From assembly GCF_000734895.2 (NCBI RefSeq), contig NZ_CP011382.1, forward strand, positions 372,001-436,000: a stretch of 64,000 nucleotides of DNA. The letters run 5' to 3'. This DNA comes from Calothrix sp. 336/3. GTDB lineage: Bacteria > Cyanobacteriota > Cyanobacteriia > Cyanobacteriales > Nostocaceae. Within the stretch, counting starts at the first letter, position 1, and each line of letters opens with the position of its first letter. The position numbers were made by a program, and so were the translations under genes. This document shows, piece after piece, positions 47,562-56,156 of this stretch. The notes below the pieces were generated by a model. The model made no database searches. It saw nothing but the letters and a program-made list of their open reading frames with translations, and was not told where the DNA came from.

Positions 47562-48089
47562 ATGCATACTACTAAAGCTTATATTTACTCCCTAGTGGCG
47601 ATCGCGCTCACCCTCAGCAGTTGCCATTCCACCCCCACCACAGTACAACCATCCCCCACCATCAGTGCTGCGGTGAAACCACCCACAGAAACACCAGAAT
47701 CCCTCCTACCCAATCAATCTAGCTCCCATAGTATTTCCGGCAAAAAAGTTAATATCACCCTCTACACTAGCGATACCCAATGTCAAAAACACCTTCCTCA
47801 AGCTGTAGCAGTTGCAGCAAATGCACCTGTAACCAATGCAGTTGCGCAAATACTGGAAAAGGAAGATACGGCAGATTTTAGTATTTCTGGTTATCGCGTC
47901 AAATTACAAAATGGAGTTGCCACAATTGATTTTCGAGTAGCTCCTAGCTCTCAGCGTCAAATTAGTTCCCTTTCCAGTTGTGAACAGTTTGCCCTATTTG
48001 GAAGTTTACGAAAAACTCTTACCAGCAATCCACAATGGAAAATTAAACAAGTGAAATTTACCCAACAAGGAGAAGAAATCATTCTTTGA
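47562..48089 (+). CDS. GerMN-domain lipoprotein
   Basis: A 175-residue lipoprotein. The signal peptide ends in LSSC (Cys21 region), followed by a Pro/Thr/Ser-rich linker (about 22-58). The domain at about 62-175 fits the GerMN family: VNITLYTSDTQCQKHLPQA at the start, AVAQILEK in the middle, then NGVATIDFRVA and a CEQFALFGSLRKTL helix. The family was named from spore germination but is common in cyanobacteria as a periplasmic module of unknown role. It is divergent from the recombinase gene. Confidence 0.82.
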   Translation: MHTTKAYIYSLVAIALTLSSCHSTPTTVQPSPTISAAVKPPTETPESLLPNQSSSHSISGKKVNITLYTSDTQCQKHLPQAVAVAANAPVTNAVAQILEKEDTADFSISGYRVKLQNGVATIDFRVAPSSQRQISSLSSCEQFALFGSLRKTLTSNPQWKIKQVKFTQQGEEIIL

Positions 48090-48155
48090 CATACTTCCCC
48101 ACTCGGAAGTCACAATGATAAAACTCCGGTTTTGATTAGGGATGAGGTTTAAAAT

Positions 48156-48229
48156 AATTCGTAATTCGTAATTCGTAATGCTCCCTTCGGGAGAGCTACG
48201 CTAACGGGAGAGCTAACGCTAACGTAATT
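48156..48229. repeat. Heptanucleotide tandem repeat followed by an interspersed hairpin repeat
   Basis: Three copies of AATTCGT (48156-48176) are followed by GCTCCCTTCGGGAGAGC, a five-base stem with a TTC loop, and by GCTAACGGGAGAGCTAACG, a second partial copy, up to GCTAACGTAATTA. The hairpin part matches 21821-21850. The 275-base spacer 48090-48364 holds nothing else that I can assign. Confidence 0.7.
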
Positions 48230-48364
48230 AGGTTTTGTGACGGGGATTTAAACCCCAAAGTTGATTAATTTATAAATTACGTCTAATGTGAATTAGAAAT
48301 ACCTCTGATTCCATAAAAGTTTCAGGGCTTAATTTACTACTTATTACTTATTACTCCTTACTCA

Positions 48365-48634
48365 CTACTCCCCATCTATCTGTGACTTTAACCACTGTTC
48401 AACCAAGCCTGTGATAATATCACTCATTTGCTGCTCTTGTGCAGTAGCAAGGGTTTTCAGTTGGCGATGTAACTGTTTTGGCAAATAAATTGTTGTGCGA
48501 ATATAATTAGGGTCTGTACTCTTAGTTTTGCGATAATTATTATCAACAACAGTTTCTATCTTATCCCGTGTTTGACGACTCCTTGCAGCATCAATTAACT
48601 CCTCAAATCGACTACTTTGCTTTTCTTGACTCAT
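48365..48634 (-). CDS. Ribbon-helix-helix DNA-binding protein partner of ParA
   Basis: An 89-residue protein. A basic N-terminal tail precedes a ribbon-helix-helix fold of the CopG/ParG type: the strand YIRTTIYLP, then helix KQLHRQLKTLATAQEQQ and helix MSDIITGLVEQWLKS. It follows the ParA gene by eight bases and is on the same strand, so it is the expected centromere-binding or regulatory partner of the ParA protein. The start at 48634 is an ATG. Such pairs are usual on plasmids and islands. Confidence 0.87.
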   Translation of the reverse strand: MSQEKQSSRFEELIDAARSRQTRDKIETVVDNNYRKTKSTDPNYIRTTIYLPKQLHRQLKTLATAQEQQMSDIITGLVEQWLKSQIDGE

Positions 48635-48642
48635 TATTCCCT

Positions 48643-49239
48643 CTACAAATTATCTAATATTTCCTCACCCACTGCTGCATACAAACGCCATGCAATGCGC
48701 GCATAATCATCTTTGACTAAATTTACAGGTACTCCTTCCAAAGCTGCCTTTTGGAATACAGATAAACGTCTAATTCCTGACTTAAATAGGGGCAAACCTG
48801 CACTTTCTAGAGCAATTCTGGCTTCATCACCCGCTTTATTCGGATGGGGAGGAATTAAAGTTAACAAAATTTTGTATTTTGTCGGAAAACGTTGGATTTG
48901 ATTCACCATTTGCAAAGTTGCTGCCATGGCGATCGCGTCTGGAGTTGTGGGAATCACTAAAAAGTCACATCCACAAACAAGAGTTTTTAACTCCCTCTCA
49001 TCCGGTTTTGCAGGAGTATCAATCACTATATGCTCGTACAACTTAACTAAACTCACACCCTGCTTTTCATCGGCAACTTTAAAGGGTAATTTCCCACGAT
49101 TTGCCCAATCCAATGCACTACGGTTCAAATCCCCATCAATTAATAGAGTATCCGCTTTGGTTTGCAAATATGCAGCTAAGTGTAACGCTGTTGCAGACTT
49201 GGCAACTCCCCCCTTAAATGCAGCTACAGTGATAATCAT
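48643..49239 (-). CDS. ParA-family partition ATPase
   Basis: About 198 residues from the ATG at 49239; the longer start (49269) adds ten residues not typical of the family. The deviant Walker A is KGGVAKSAT (K9, K14), with Ala16 in place of the usual Thr. Walker A' lies in DTLLIDGDLNRSALDW, and Walker B in YEHIVIDTPAKP. It is a small ParA similar to plasmid ParA/ParF proteins. With the RHH gene downstream it forms a partition-type module, but no plasmid replication gene is seen nearby. It may be a plasmid remnant or part of a chromosomal island also carrying the recombinase at 45994. Confidence 0.9.
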   Translation of the reverse strand: MIITVAAFKGGVAKSATALHLAAYLQTKADTLLIDGDLNRSALDWANRGKLPFKVADEKQGVSLVKLYEHIVIDTPAKPDERELKTLVCGCDFLVIPTTPDAIAMAATLQMVNQIQRFPTKYKILLTLIPPHPNKAGDEARIALESAGLPLFKSGIRRLSVFQKAALEGVPVNLVKDDYARIAWRLYAAVGEEILDNL

Positions 49240-49456
49240 TTTTAGGCAAGATTTTAGACATAGGGACATTTAACCATACAAATATTTAAAAATCTAGACT
49301 TCTAAAAGTTTAGATGCTTGATATACGTAATAAACATATATAAAAAGTAAGTAAGCTTTTATTTAAAAAAAGAAATATCTGCACTCAAAAAATACGCAAA
49401 GCAAAATTCAGTACAATAAAGAATATGCAAAAGGCGATCGCCCCTGTAAGGAATGA

Positions 49457-49756
49457 TTAATACCCCCGATCCCGTTCTAAGTCCCAAATAACTTTCTCTA
49501 AGTACCACTGTTGGGATTTACCTGGATTTTGTCTCTTGGCATGAGATATTAAACGAGTAGCTGTTTGTCTTTCGCCAGCAACCAAGTTTAGTAAGTGTTT
49601 TTCTAGTTGTTTCGTTTTGTTTTTTATTCTTCTGGGTGAGGAGTCAGACACAGCAGGATTTTTTCTTGTAACATTCGCGTTATGGATGAGAACGTAAATG
49701 TTGTAAATCAGGACAAAGAGGGTTGCGAGCAGACAAATGATGGTACTAACTTCCAT
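49457..49756 (-). CDS. Small membrane-anchored hypothetical protein
   Basis: A 99-residue protein with one N-terminal membrane helix (about 5-25) followed by a basic linker and a helical part (about 50-99) with AGERQTATRLISHAKRQNPG and ending in KVIWDLERDRGY. No domain is recognised. It starts at an ATG. The gene is upstream of, and on the same strand as, the ParA module; the two are separated by about 220 bases. Confidence 0.7.
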   Translation of the reverse strand: MEVSTIICLLATLFVLIYNIYVLIHNANVTRKNPAVSDSSPRRIKNKTKQLEKHLLNLVAGERQTATRLISHAKRQNPGKSQQWYLEKVIWDLERDRGY

Positions 49757-49991
49757 AGGTAGGGGGTAGTAGCATTAATCACTCTCAATATGCAATATCC
49801 CCTAGCGATCGCCCATGGGAGAATACAACATTTTTTATTTAAAGAGATGAAAAAGATTTGAGATTTTTACGGATAACAAAAAAATCAGTTCACAAATACC
49901 CAGGAAATCCTTACCACTTTTGAAAAACGCTCTCCACCAAAGCAGAAGGGCAAGTTATAATTTTCCTGGCAGACAACCGTAACAAAAATTT

Positions 49992-50321
49992 ATGAGTAAT
50001 CCTCTTCTACAAGCATTTTTCGTGGGTAGAGCAGTAGCCGAAGTCATTAACGAACGACTAGAACACACACTGACAGACGCTTTGAGCGAGTTTGGAAAAT
50101 TCGATGCCGAACTGCGCGAGCAAATGCGACAGTTTACCGATGAAGTCATCGAGCGAGCAAACCGAGCATCAGAAGCAGCCGAATCTGGAGTATATACCTC
50201 AGGAACCGCTGATTCTGGAGCAAATTCCGCAGATTTGCAAGAAACAATTGATGAGTTACGGGCAGAAATCGCTTTGTTAAGAACTGAACTCCAAAGATAT
50301 CGCAGCAGTTCTGCGGGTTAA
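49992..50321 (+). CDS. Conserved small protein (DUF6825-like)
   Basis: A 109-residue protein with an amphipathic helical N-terminus (NPLLQAFFVGRAVAEVINER), a helical middle rich in Glu, a low-complexity Ser/Ala/Gly linker (about 62-80) and a coiled-coil C-terminus (LQETIDELRAEIALLRTELQ). I recall this pattern from a conserved cyanobacterial/plastid family annotated DUF6825; no function is established. It lies 130 bases before the ABC1 kinase gene on the same strand and may be co-transcribed. Confidence 0.75.
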   Translation: MSNPLLQAFFVGRAVAEVINERLEHTLTDALSEFGKFDAELREQMRQFTDEVIERANRASEAAESGVYTSGTADSGANSADLQETIDELRAEIALLRTELQRYRSSSAG

Positions 50322-50451
50322 TCTTAATAGTAGGAGAGAGTTTAGTTATTCATCACCCACTGATGGGATTTTGGCATGGAAATCAATCCACCAAAGTCAA
50401 AACAAAGAACATCTACTGATAACAGTGCAACACCGACGGTAAGCGGAGCAT

Positions 50452-52137
50452 ATGGAAAAAGGATATTCAGAGAAAGCATACCGTTGGAATCGGGAGAACT
50501 ATTCCAGTAGACGGCGCTTTATAGATATTTGGGGTTTTGTGTTGACTTTGTTGTTTCGCCTCTGGTTATACAACAAGTCTTGGAGTTATATAGGTGGAGT
50601 TACAGAAGCCAAACAAGCAGCAAGACGCAGAAATCTAGCTGTGTGGATTCGTAATACTTTTCTAGATCTAGGTCCAACCTTTATTAAAGTCGGACAATTA
50701 TTCTCCACCCGTGCGGATATTTTCCCCGGTGAGTATGTCGAAGAACTATCAAAACTCCAAGATAAAGTCCCAGCTTTCGGTTATGACTTGGTAGAAAAGA
50801 CCATTGAGCAGGAATTAGGAAGAAAGATTCCCCAACTTTTTGAAAGCTTTGAAGTTGTCCCCCTCGCTGCTGCCAGTTTAGGGCAAGTACACAAAGCAGT
50901 ACTACATTCCGGGGAAGCAGTTGTCGTCAAGGTACAACGTCCGGGTTTAAAAAAATTATTTGAAATTGATTTACAAATCCTCAAAGGTATTGCTCGCTAC
51001 TTTCAGAATCATCCGAAATGGGGGCGAGGAAGAGACTGGATGGGCATCTATGAAGAGTGTTGCCGCATCCTTTGGGAAGAAATTGACTACTTAGGTGAAG
51101 GTCGCAACGCGGACACCTTCCGACGCAATTTCCGAGGCTATGATTGGGTAAAAGTGCCACGGGTGTACTGGCGTTATGCCACTCCCCGTGTTCTGACCTT
51201 GGAATATATCCCTGGGATAAAAATTAGTCAGTACGAAGCCCTAGAAGCCGCAGGTTTGAACCGTAAAACCATTGCCCGCCAAGGTGCCCAAGCCTATCTA
51301 TTACAGTTACTAGATAATGGCTTTTTCCATGCTGACCCCCACCCTGGTAATATTGCTGTCAGTCCAGATGGCTCATTAATTTTCTACGACTTTGGCATGA
51401 TGGGGCGGATTAAGTCGAATATCCGTGAAGGTTTGATGGAAACGTTATTTGGCGTTGCTTCCAAGGACGGCGATCGCGTAGTCAAGTCTTTAATCGAATT
51501 AGGGGCGATCGCTCCGGTAGAAGACATCAGCCCCGTACGCCGCTCCGTCCAATTCATGTTAGATAACTTCATGGATAAACCCTTTGAAGCGCAATCTATC
51601 ACCGCAATTAGTGACGATTTGTACGAGATCGCCTATAATCAGCCATTTAGATTTCCTGCAACCTTCACCTTTGTCATGCGTGCCTTCTCAACCCTAGAAG
51701 GAGTGGGCAAAGGTTTAGACCCAGAATTCAACTTCATGGAAGTTGCCCAACCCTATGCCATGCAGCTAATGAGCAACATGAATGGTGTCGAAACCAACAG
51801 CTTTATCAACGAATTAAGTCGCCAAGCAGTGCAAGTTAGCAGCACCGCCCTTGGTCTACCACGTAGATTAGAAGATACACTGGATAAATTGGAACGGGGT
51901 GATGTCCGAGTCCGGGTACGCTCCATTGAAACAGAGCGGATGCTAAGACGACAGGGTAACTTGCAACTTAGTATGACCTATGCTGTAATTATCAGTGGTT
52001 TTACCCTTTCGGCGACTATATTATTAGTCAAAGATTATATCTGGTTAGCGGCGATCGCCGGTTTAATTGCAGCAGCTGTCTCGTGGCTGTTAATTCGACT
52101 GCTGTTACGCCTCGACCGTTACGACCGTATGTATTAA
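50452..52137 (+). CDS. ABC1 (AarF/UbiB) family atypical kinase
   Basis: A 561-residue ABC1-family protein. The family-specific KxGQ motif appears as FIKVGQ near 77-82, the Ala-rich nucleotide loop as AAASLGQVHKAVL near 136-148, the ATP-binding Lys in VVVKVQRPG, the catalytic region as HADPHPGN and the metal site as YDFGMMG. Two membrane helices close the protein (about 505-525 and 530-550). In bacteria UbiB supports quinone synthesis; plant and cyanobacterial homologues affect plastoquinone and tocopherol metabolism and stress. The PP2C gene follows at 16 bases, so the kinase and a phosphatase share a transcript. The substrate is unknown. Confidence 0.92.
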   Translation: MEKGYSEKAYRWNRENYSSRRRFIDIWGFVLTLLFRLWLYNKSWSYIGGVTEAKQAARRRNLAVWIRNTFLDLGPTFIKVGQLFSTRADIFPGEYVEELSKLQDKVPAFGYDLVEKTIEQELGRKIPQLFESFEVVPLAAASLGQVHKAVLHSGEAVVVKVQRPGLKKLFEIDLQILKGIARYFQNHPKWGRGRDWMGIYEECCRILWEEIDYLGEGRNADTFRRNFRGYDWVKVPRVYWRYATPRVLTLEYIPGIKISQYEALEAAGLNRKTIARQGAQAYLLQLLDNGFFHADPHPGNIAVSPDGSLIFYDFGMMGRIKSNIREGLMETLFGVASKDGDRVVKSLIELGAIAPVEDISPVRRSVQFMLDNFMDKPFEAQSITAISDDLYEIAYNQPFRFPATFTFVMRAFSTLEGVGKGLDPEFNFMEVAQPYAMQLMSNMNGVETNSFINELSRQAVQVSSTALGLPRRLEDTLDKLERGDVRVRVRSIETERMLRRQGNLQLSMTYAVIISGFTLSATILLVKDYIWLAAIAGLIAAAVSWLLIRLLLRLDRYDRMY

Positions 52138-52153
52138 TAATTGTCGAAAATTT

Positions 52154-52882
52154 ATGAAACTTAATTTTACCGGTATCAGCGACCCAGGACTGATTCGAGC
52201 AAATAATCAAGATGCCTATTATATCGACCCCGAAGGACGCTTTTTTATCGTTGCCGATGGTATGGGTGGTCATGCCGGTGGAGAACAAGCAAGTCGCATC
52301 GCAACCCAGGAAATTCAAAAGTATCTTTTAGAACACTGGAAATCTGACCTCTCTTCCCAAGAGTTACTAGAAGTTGCTTTACAACAAGCCAACGAAGCAA
52401 TTCTCCAAGACCAACAAAACCACCCCGAACGGGCAGATATGGGAACTACGGCAGTAGTCGTCATCTTCCGTTCTCCTGATAGTCCTCTATGCGCCCACAT
52501 CGGCGATTCTCGACTCTACCGTCTGCGAGCATCCCAACTCGAACAAATTACCGAAGACCATACCTGGGTAGCTCGCGCCACAAAAATCGGTGATATCAGC
52601 GCCGACGAAGCACGTAATCACCCCTTCCGTCACGTTCTCTCTCGCTGTCTAGGACGGGAAGACCTACATCAAGTTGATATTCAGCCCTTAGACCTGAAAA
52701 CAGGAGATTGCCTCCTACTCTGTAGTGATGGGCTTACAGAAGAACTTATTGACGAGAAAATCTCTAGTTATCTCCAAGAAAAGACTTTAATGGAAAAAAT
52801 CGCCCTCAACCTTGTGGAAGCTGCCAAGGAACAAGGAGGACACGACAACATTACAGTCATCCTCGTTGCCATGGATGATTAG
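52154..52882 (+). CDS. PP2C-type serine/threonine protein phosphatase
   Basis: A 242-residue soluble metal-dependent phosphatase of the PPM/PrpC type. Motifs in order are: SDPGLIRANNQDAYYI, VADGMGGHAGGEQAS, GTTAVVVIF, HIGDSRLYRL, LLCSDGLTE and GGHDNITVIL; all the metal-binding Asp residues are present. The start of the gene lies 16 bases after the ABC1 kinase stop. Cyanobacterial members dephosphorylate the PII signal protein or Ser/Thr kinase targets; which one applies here cannot be told. A strong terminator follows at 52954. Confidence 0.93.
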   Translation: MKLNFTGISDPGLIRANNQDAYYIDPEGRFFIVADGMGGHAGGEQASRIATQEIQKYLLEHWKSDLSSQELLEVALQQANEAILQDQQNHPERADMGTTAVVVIFRSPDSPLCAHIGDSRLYRLRASQLEQITEDHTWVARATKIGDISADEARNHPFRHVLSRCLGREDLHQVDIQPLDLKTGDCLLLCSDGLTEELIDEKISSYLQEKTLMEKIALNLVEAAKEQGGHDNITVILVAMDD

Positions 52883-52953
52883 ACGGTACATATACTCAGC
52901 ATTTTGTTCAATCTGAGCATTTTTCCTATCCACAACTTGATACAAATACTTTT

Positions 52954-52987
52954 AGCCTCCTCAGTTAACTGTGGAGGCTGAGTTTTT
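52954..52987 (+). terminator. Rho-independent terminator of the kinase/phosphatase unit
   Basis: AGCCTCC and GGAGGCT (52954-52960 and 52973-52979) enclose the perfect palindrome CAGTTAACTG, giving a long stem with one T-T mismatch, followed by GAGTTTTT. It ends the PP2C transcript. Confidence 0.88.
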
Positions 52988-53392
52988 ACAGATTTTCACA
53001 CTTTGGTGTGTTGACATATTGCACACTTTCCGGTATGACGAGTATAATTCACATTTATACTCCCCTTGCTTCTCTACCCTAGAGATGAAAAGGGTTGTAG
53101 ACCGAACTCTTGCTACACCTGTGGCAGTCAAGCCAGGTCATTCATATCGCCAATCACCAAAATTACCCGGAATTTATCCAGGTAACCTTGGGGTTTATAT
53201 CAGCAGACTGAAACCAAAAAATTTCAGCTTGCCAAAAATCAACCATAAGGATATGGGCAATCTGTCAAATAATTGTTATCTTTCTTAATACAGAGGAACA
53301 AAAGATAGACATGAATCAGGTCTGTATCCCTTTTGGGCTTCTGTTACCGTTGTCAACTTGTTCGCGTTCTCTGTTCTTTTTGGAGTCAAACC
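52988..53392. other. Upstream region of nblA
   Basis: About 400 bases between the terminator and nblA. It must contain the nblA promoter, and perhaps a long leader. I looked for the NtcA box GTA-N8-TAC and found no good copy. A small possible reading frame is listed at 53085. Confidence 0.4.
53085..53288 (+). CDS. Possible small protein (doubtful)
   Basis: A 67-codon frame from the ATG at 53085, basic and Pro/Lys-rich (VKPGHSYRQSPKLPGIYPG). No ribosome site or known motif supports it, and it lies in what should be the nblA leader. It is listed because its composition is unlike random AT-rich spacer. A non-coding leader is at least as likely. Confidence 0.2.
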   Translation: MKRVVDRTLATPVAVKPGHSYRQSPKLPGIYPGNLGVYISRLKPKNFSLPKINHKDMGNLSNNCYLS

Positions 53393-53590
53393 ATGAATCA
53401 CCCAATTGAATTGACCTTAGAGCAACAATTCAACATTCATTCCTTTGCAACTCAAGTGCAAGGCATGAGTCATGACCAAGCAAAAGACTTCTTGATCAAA
53501 CTCTATGAGCAAATGGTTGTCCGCGAGGCTACTTACAAAGAACTCTTAAAACATCAGTGGGGTATCGATTCCGGCTCCGCTATGGCATAG
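53393..53590 (+). CDS. nblA: Phycobilisome degradation protein NblA
   Basis: A 65-residue NblA, the small helical adaptor that drives phycobilisome breakdown during nitrogen or sulfur starvation by linking phycobiliproteins to a Clp protease. The family pattern is complete: PIELTLEQQFNIHSFATQV, then MSHDQAKDFLIKLYEQMVVR and the C-terminal YKELLKHQWG with the Lys/His needed for phycobiliprotein binding. I chose the ATG at 53393 over longer frames because it gives the family length and has TTGGAG nine bases upstream. It marks the organism as phycobilisome-bearing. Confidence 0.96.
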   Translation: MNHPIELTLEQQFNIHSFATQVQGMSHDQAKDFLIKLYEQMVVREATYKELLKHQWGIDSGSAMA

Positions 53591-54039
53591 AGTTTGCTTT
53601 ATGTCGCAGTGGGCGACCTCCTTCTCTTGCTAGGTTCCCAGAACGGAAAAGAGCCGGGGATGTTGGGGCGTCAACTTCGATTCCCAGTAACAAAATAATT
53701 AACACAGGTTTGCTATTGTTGTGAAATTACCAGGAAAACCCCTAGTAATGTTGACCTCAAAGCTACCCCAAGATTGCGTGGAAATTTAGTCAGAAAAAAT
53801 GACTAGAAAAATAATCGCCCTATCAGCAGACTCAAAATCACAAAGATTTAGCTACTAACATTTATATTTCTTATAACTAAATTTCCTGCTGAATACATAA
53901 CTTTTTAACATTAATTAATATATAGAATATAGGTAATACATATAATACGGCAAGCTTACAAGTAGAAATAGGGATTTTTTCTTTTCCCTTCAGGTTAGTA
54001 TTTATGCTGTAGCCATTGCCGAGAAGGGAGTGTTTGTTT
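53591..54039. other. Spacer downstream of nblA
   Basis: A 449-base region. The first 110 bases are GC-richer with several short complementary pieces (for example CTTGCTAGGTTCCCAG and GATTCCCAG), possibly the 3' end of the nblA transcript. The rest is AT-rich and has no recognisable gene or RNA. Confidence 0.45.
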
Positions 54040-54717
54040 GTGCAACCAGACTTGTTAGGTTTGGAAATCTCTCCAGGGGAATTAAGACGCTTAACAGGGT
54101 TTGAGCCAGAGGATGTATTTCGTCCTTCGGTTTTGAGCGATCGCTCTCGCAATGGTTCCCAACGTTGGAGCTTCCTGTTGAATGAAATCCTGGTAGCACT
54201 GGCATTAACACCAATCATTGTCGGTTTTATCTACGGATTTTTGGTTTTACCGTTTTTTAGTTCTTCCACTGTGATCGGGGTTGTTTTATTGATTCTCGCA
54301 CCCCTAGGTGTGATTATTGGGCGTTGGGTGTGGCGTAAGTTTGCCTATCCGCAAGTACTCACAGTTCTCCTAGATGAAGTAGATAAATACCACGCTCTCA
54401 TCCAAGCTATAGATATTAATGACCAATTAGCCGACTCCGGCAATACCCAGAATCATCTGCGGGATAGAGAAAAAATTATCGCTGCATTACAATTAATTCG
54501 GGAAGATTTAGTCCGGGCATTAAAAACAGAGCGGATTTTACGGGATAATAAAAAGCTGCTTGCAAATAACCAAGAATTATTTGTCAACAATTTAGCTAAC
54601 CTCCAAGCCTTGCAGGTCAGTACCCAAGCTGGAGAATACGCCCAACTTTTGCATCAATCATTCCAAATTGCCCTCGATGTGCAAGCAGAACTGAGAAAAT
54701 TGCAGTCTTCCCAGTAA
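54040..54717 (+). CDS. Conserved membrane protein of unknown function, GTG start
   Basis: About 225 residues. The GTG at 54040 is chosen because GAAGGGAG lies about nine bases upstream; a TTG at 54016 would overlap that ribosome site. The N-terminal 55 residues are soluble (GLEISPGELRRLTGFEPEDVF reduced to its core GELRRLTGFEPEDVF). Two membrane helices follow (about 50-75 and 80-105), then a cytoplasmic coiled-coil-rich C-terminus (about 115-225; REKIIAALQLIREDLVRALK). No domain is known to me. The DUF1537 gene begins seven bases after its stop, so the pair is an operon. Confidence 0.82.
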   Translation: MQPDLLGLEISPGELRRLTGFEPEDVFRPSVLSDRSRNGSQRWSFLLNEILVALALTPIIVGFIYGFLVLPFFSSSTVIGVVLLILAPLGVIIGRWVWRKFAYPQVLTVLLDEVDKYHALIQAIDINDQLADSGNTQNHLRDREKIIAALQLIREDLVRALKTERILRDNKKLLANNQELFVNNLANLQALQVSTQAGEYAQLLHQSFQIALDVQAELRKLQSSQ

Positions 54718-54724
54718 TATTAAA

Positions 54725-56044
54725 ATGACTACCAAACCAAAAATTATTGTCCTGGATGACGATCCCACAGGTTCGCAAACAGTCCATAGTTGCTTGTTGC
54801 TGATGCGATGGGATGTGGCAACCTTACGCACTGGGTTACAGGATGATGCACCAATTTTTTTTGTATTAACGAATACAAGAGCTTTGCCTCCAGAGGCAGC
54901 AGCAGCAGTTACTAGGGAAGTTTGTCAAAATCTCAAGGTAGCATTAGCAACAGAAGGAATTAGGGATTTTCTTGTGGTTAGTCGCTCCGACTCCACCCTA
55001 CGGGGACATTATCCCATCGAAACCGACGCGATCGCCGAAGAATTAGGTGACTTTGATGCCCATTTTCTCGTTCCTGCCTTTTTTGAAGGGGGAAGAATCA
55101 CCCGCGATAGTATCCACTACCTAATAGTTGATGGTGTACCAACACCAGTACATGAAACAGAATTTGCCCGGGATTCCGTCTTTGCCTACCATCACAGTTA
55201 TTTACCAGAATATGTAGCAGAGAAAACCCAAGGGAAAATCCCCCCAGAGCAGGTGGAAAGATTCCTACTGGCAGATATTCGCCAGGGTTGTCAAGAAAGG
55301 TTAATGCAATTAACTGGAAATCGCTGTGGGGTAGTAGATGGGGAAACCCAAGCTGATTTAAATCAATTTGCCACAGATATTCTCAGTGCCGCAAGTCAGG
55401 GTAAAAGGTTTTTATTCCGCAGCGCCGCCAGTATTCTCACCGCTTTGGCAGGTTTACCCCCCCAACCCATTGCCCCCGAAAATATGGCTGAGTACGTGCG
55501 AGAAGGTAAGCCAGGGGCAGTAATTGTCGGCTCCCATGTGAAAAAGACTACTCAGCAGTTAGCAGCGCTTCTAGAAGCAGAGGGAACCGCAGGAATTGAA
55601 ATAGATGTTAGTCGCTTAGTTAATGATACAGGAGCGGAGTATCAACAATTACTCGATGAAGTGTTACAAAATGTACATCAATTCCATCTTGCGGGTAAAA
55701 CCCCTGTAGTCTATACCAGTAGACAAGAGTTAACTTTTGTGGATGTGAAAACTCGTCTTGACTTTGGGGCGAATGTTTCCGCTTTATTGATGGATGTTGT
55801 GCGCGGTTTACCGGAAGATATTGGCTTTTTAGTCAGCAAGGGTGGCATTACTTCCAACGATGTGTTGAGTACAGGGTTAGCTTTAACCTCCGCACGACTA
55901 CTGGGACAAATTTTAGCAGGTTGCTCCTTGGTACGAACTGCCCCAGAACATCCCCAGTTTCCCAATTTACCAGTGGTGTTATTTCCCGGTAATGTAGGTG
56001 ATAGCAATGCTTTAGCTACGGTTTATCGCCGATTGAGTAAATAA
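54725..56044 (+). CDS. Four-carbon acid sugar kinase family protein (DUF1537)
   Basis: A 439-residue protein with the N-terminal signature IIVLDDDPTGSQT of the OtnK/DtnK (DUF1537) kinases. The sugar-binding N-terminal domain has VSRSDSTLRGHYP and FFEGGRIT. The nucleotide-binding C-terminal domain has VSKGGITSNDVL and LVVLFPGNVGDSNAL-like sequence (here PVVLFPGNVGDSNAL). Characterised members phosphorylate four-carbon acid sugars such as erythronate or threonate in catabolism; here no dehydrogenase or aldolase is adjacent, so the substrate is open. It follows the membrane protein gene at seven bases. Confidence 0.9.
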   Translation: MTTKPKIIVLDDDPTGSQTVHSCLLLMRWDVATLRTGLQDDAPIFFVLTNTRALPPEAAAAVTREVCQNLKVALATEGIRDFLVVSRSDSTLRGHYPIETDAIAEELGDFDAHFLVPAFFEGGRITRDSIHYLIVDGVPTPVHETEFARDSVFAYHHSYLPEYVAEKTQGKIPPEQVERFLLADIRQGCQERLMQLTGNRCGVVDGETQADLNQFATDILSAASQGKRFLFRSAASILTALAGLPPQPIAPENMAEYVREGKPGAVIVGSHVKKTTQQLAALLEAEGTAGIEIDVSRLVNDTGAEYQQLLDEVLQNVHQFHLAGKTPVVYTSRQELTFVDVKTRLDFGANVSALLMDVVRGLPEDIGFLVSKGGITSNDVLSTGLALTSARLLGQILAGCSLVRTAPEHPQFPNLPVVLFPGNVGDSNALATVYRRLSK

Positions 56045-56050
56045 TACACC

Positions 56051-56156
56051 TGGGAGTATCCCAGTAGTGCAGGCATCCTGTCTGCTTTAGTTATGAAAGT
56101 AGGGAGAAAAATGCTCCTACTACCGTCTTTATTTTTGCAAAATTGGGATGCTCCCA
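56051..56156. mobile_element. MITE-like element with inverted ends and flanking direct repeats
   Basis: A 106-base non-coding unit whose ends are TGGGAGTATCCCA (56051-56063) and TGGGATGCTCCCA (56144-56156); each is inverted relative to the other with one mismatch. TACACC occurs immediately outside both ends (56045-56050 and 56157-56162), as expected of a target-site duplication. Inside are two more hairpins: GCAGGCATCCTGTCTGC (56069-56085) and one formed by GTAGG and CTCCTAC (56099-56120). It fills almost the whole spacer between the DUF1537 gene and minC. No coding capacity. Confidence 0.65.

Noticed and set aside
53293-53392. Possible NtcA-binding site upstream of nblA
   Set aside because: No GTA-N8-TAC with correct spacing was found; GTA and TAC occur but at other distances.
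53591-53700. A GC-richer stretch after nblA examined as a possible tRNA
   Set aside because: It has no T-loop consensus and cannot form a cloverleaf; no tRNA call is justified.
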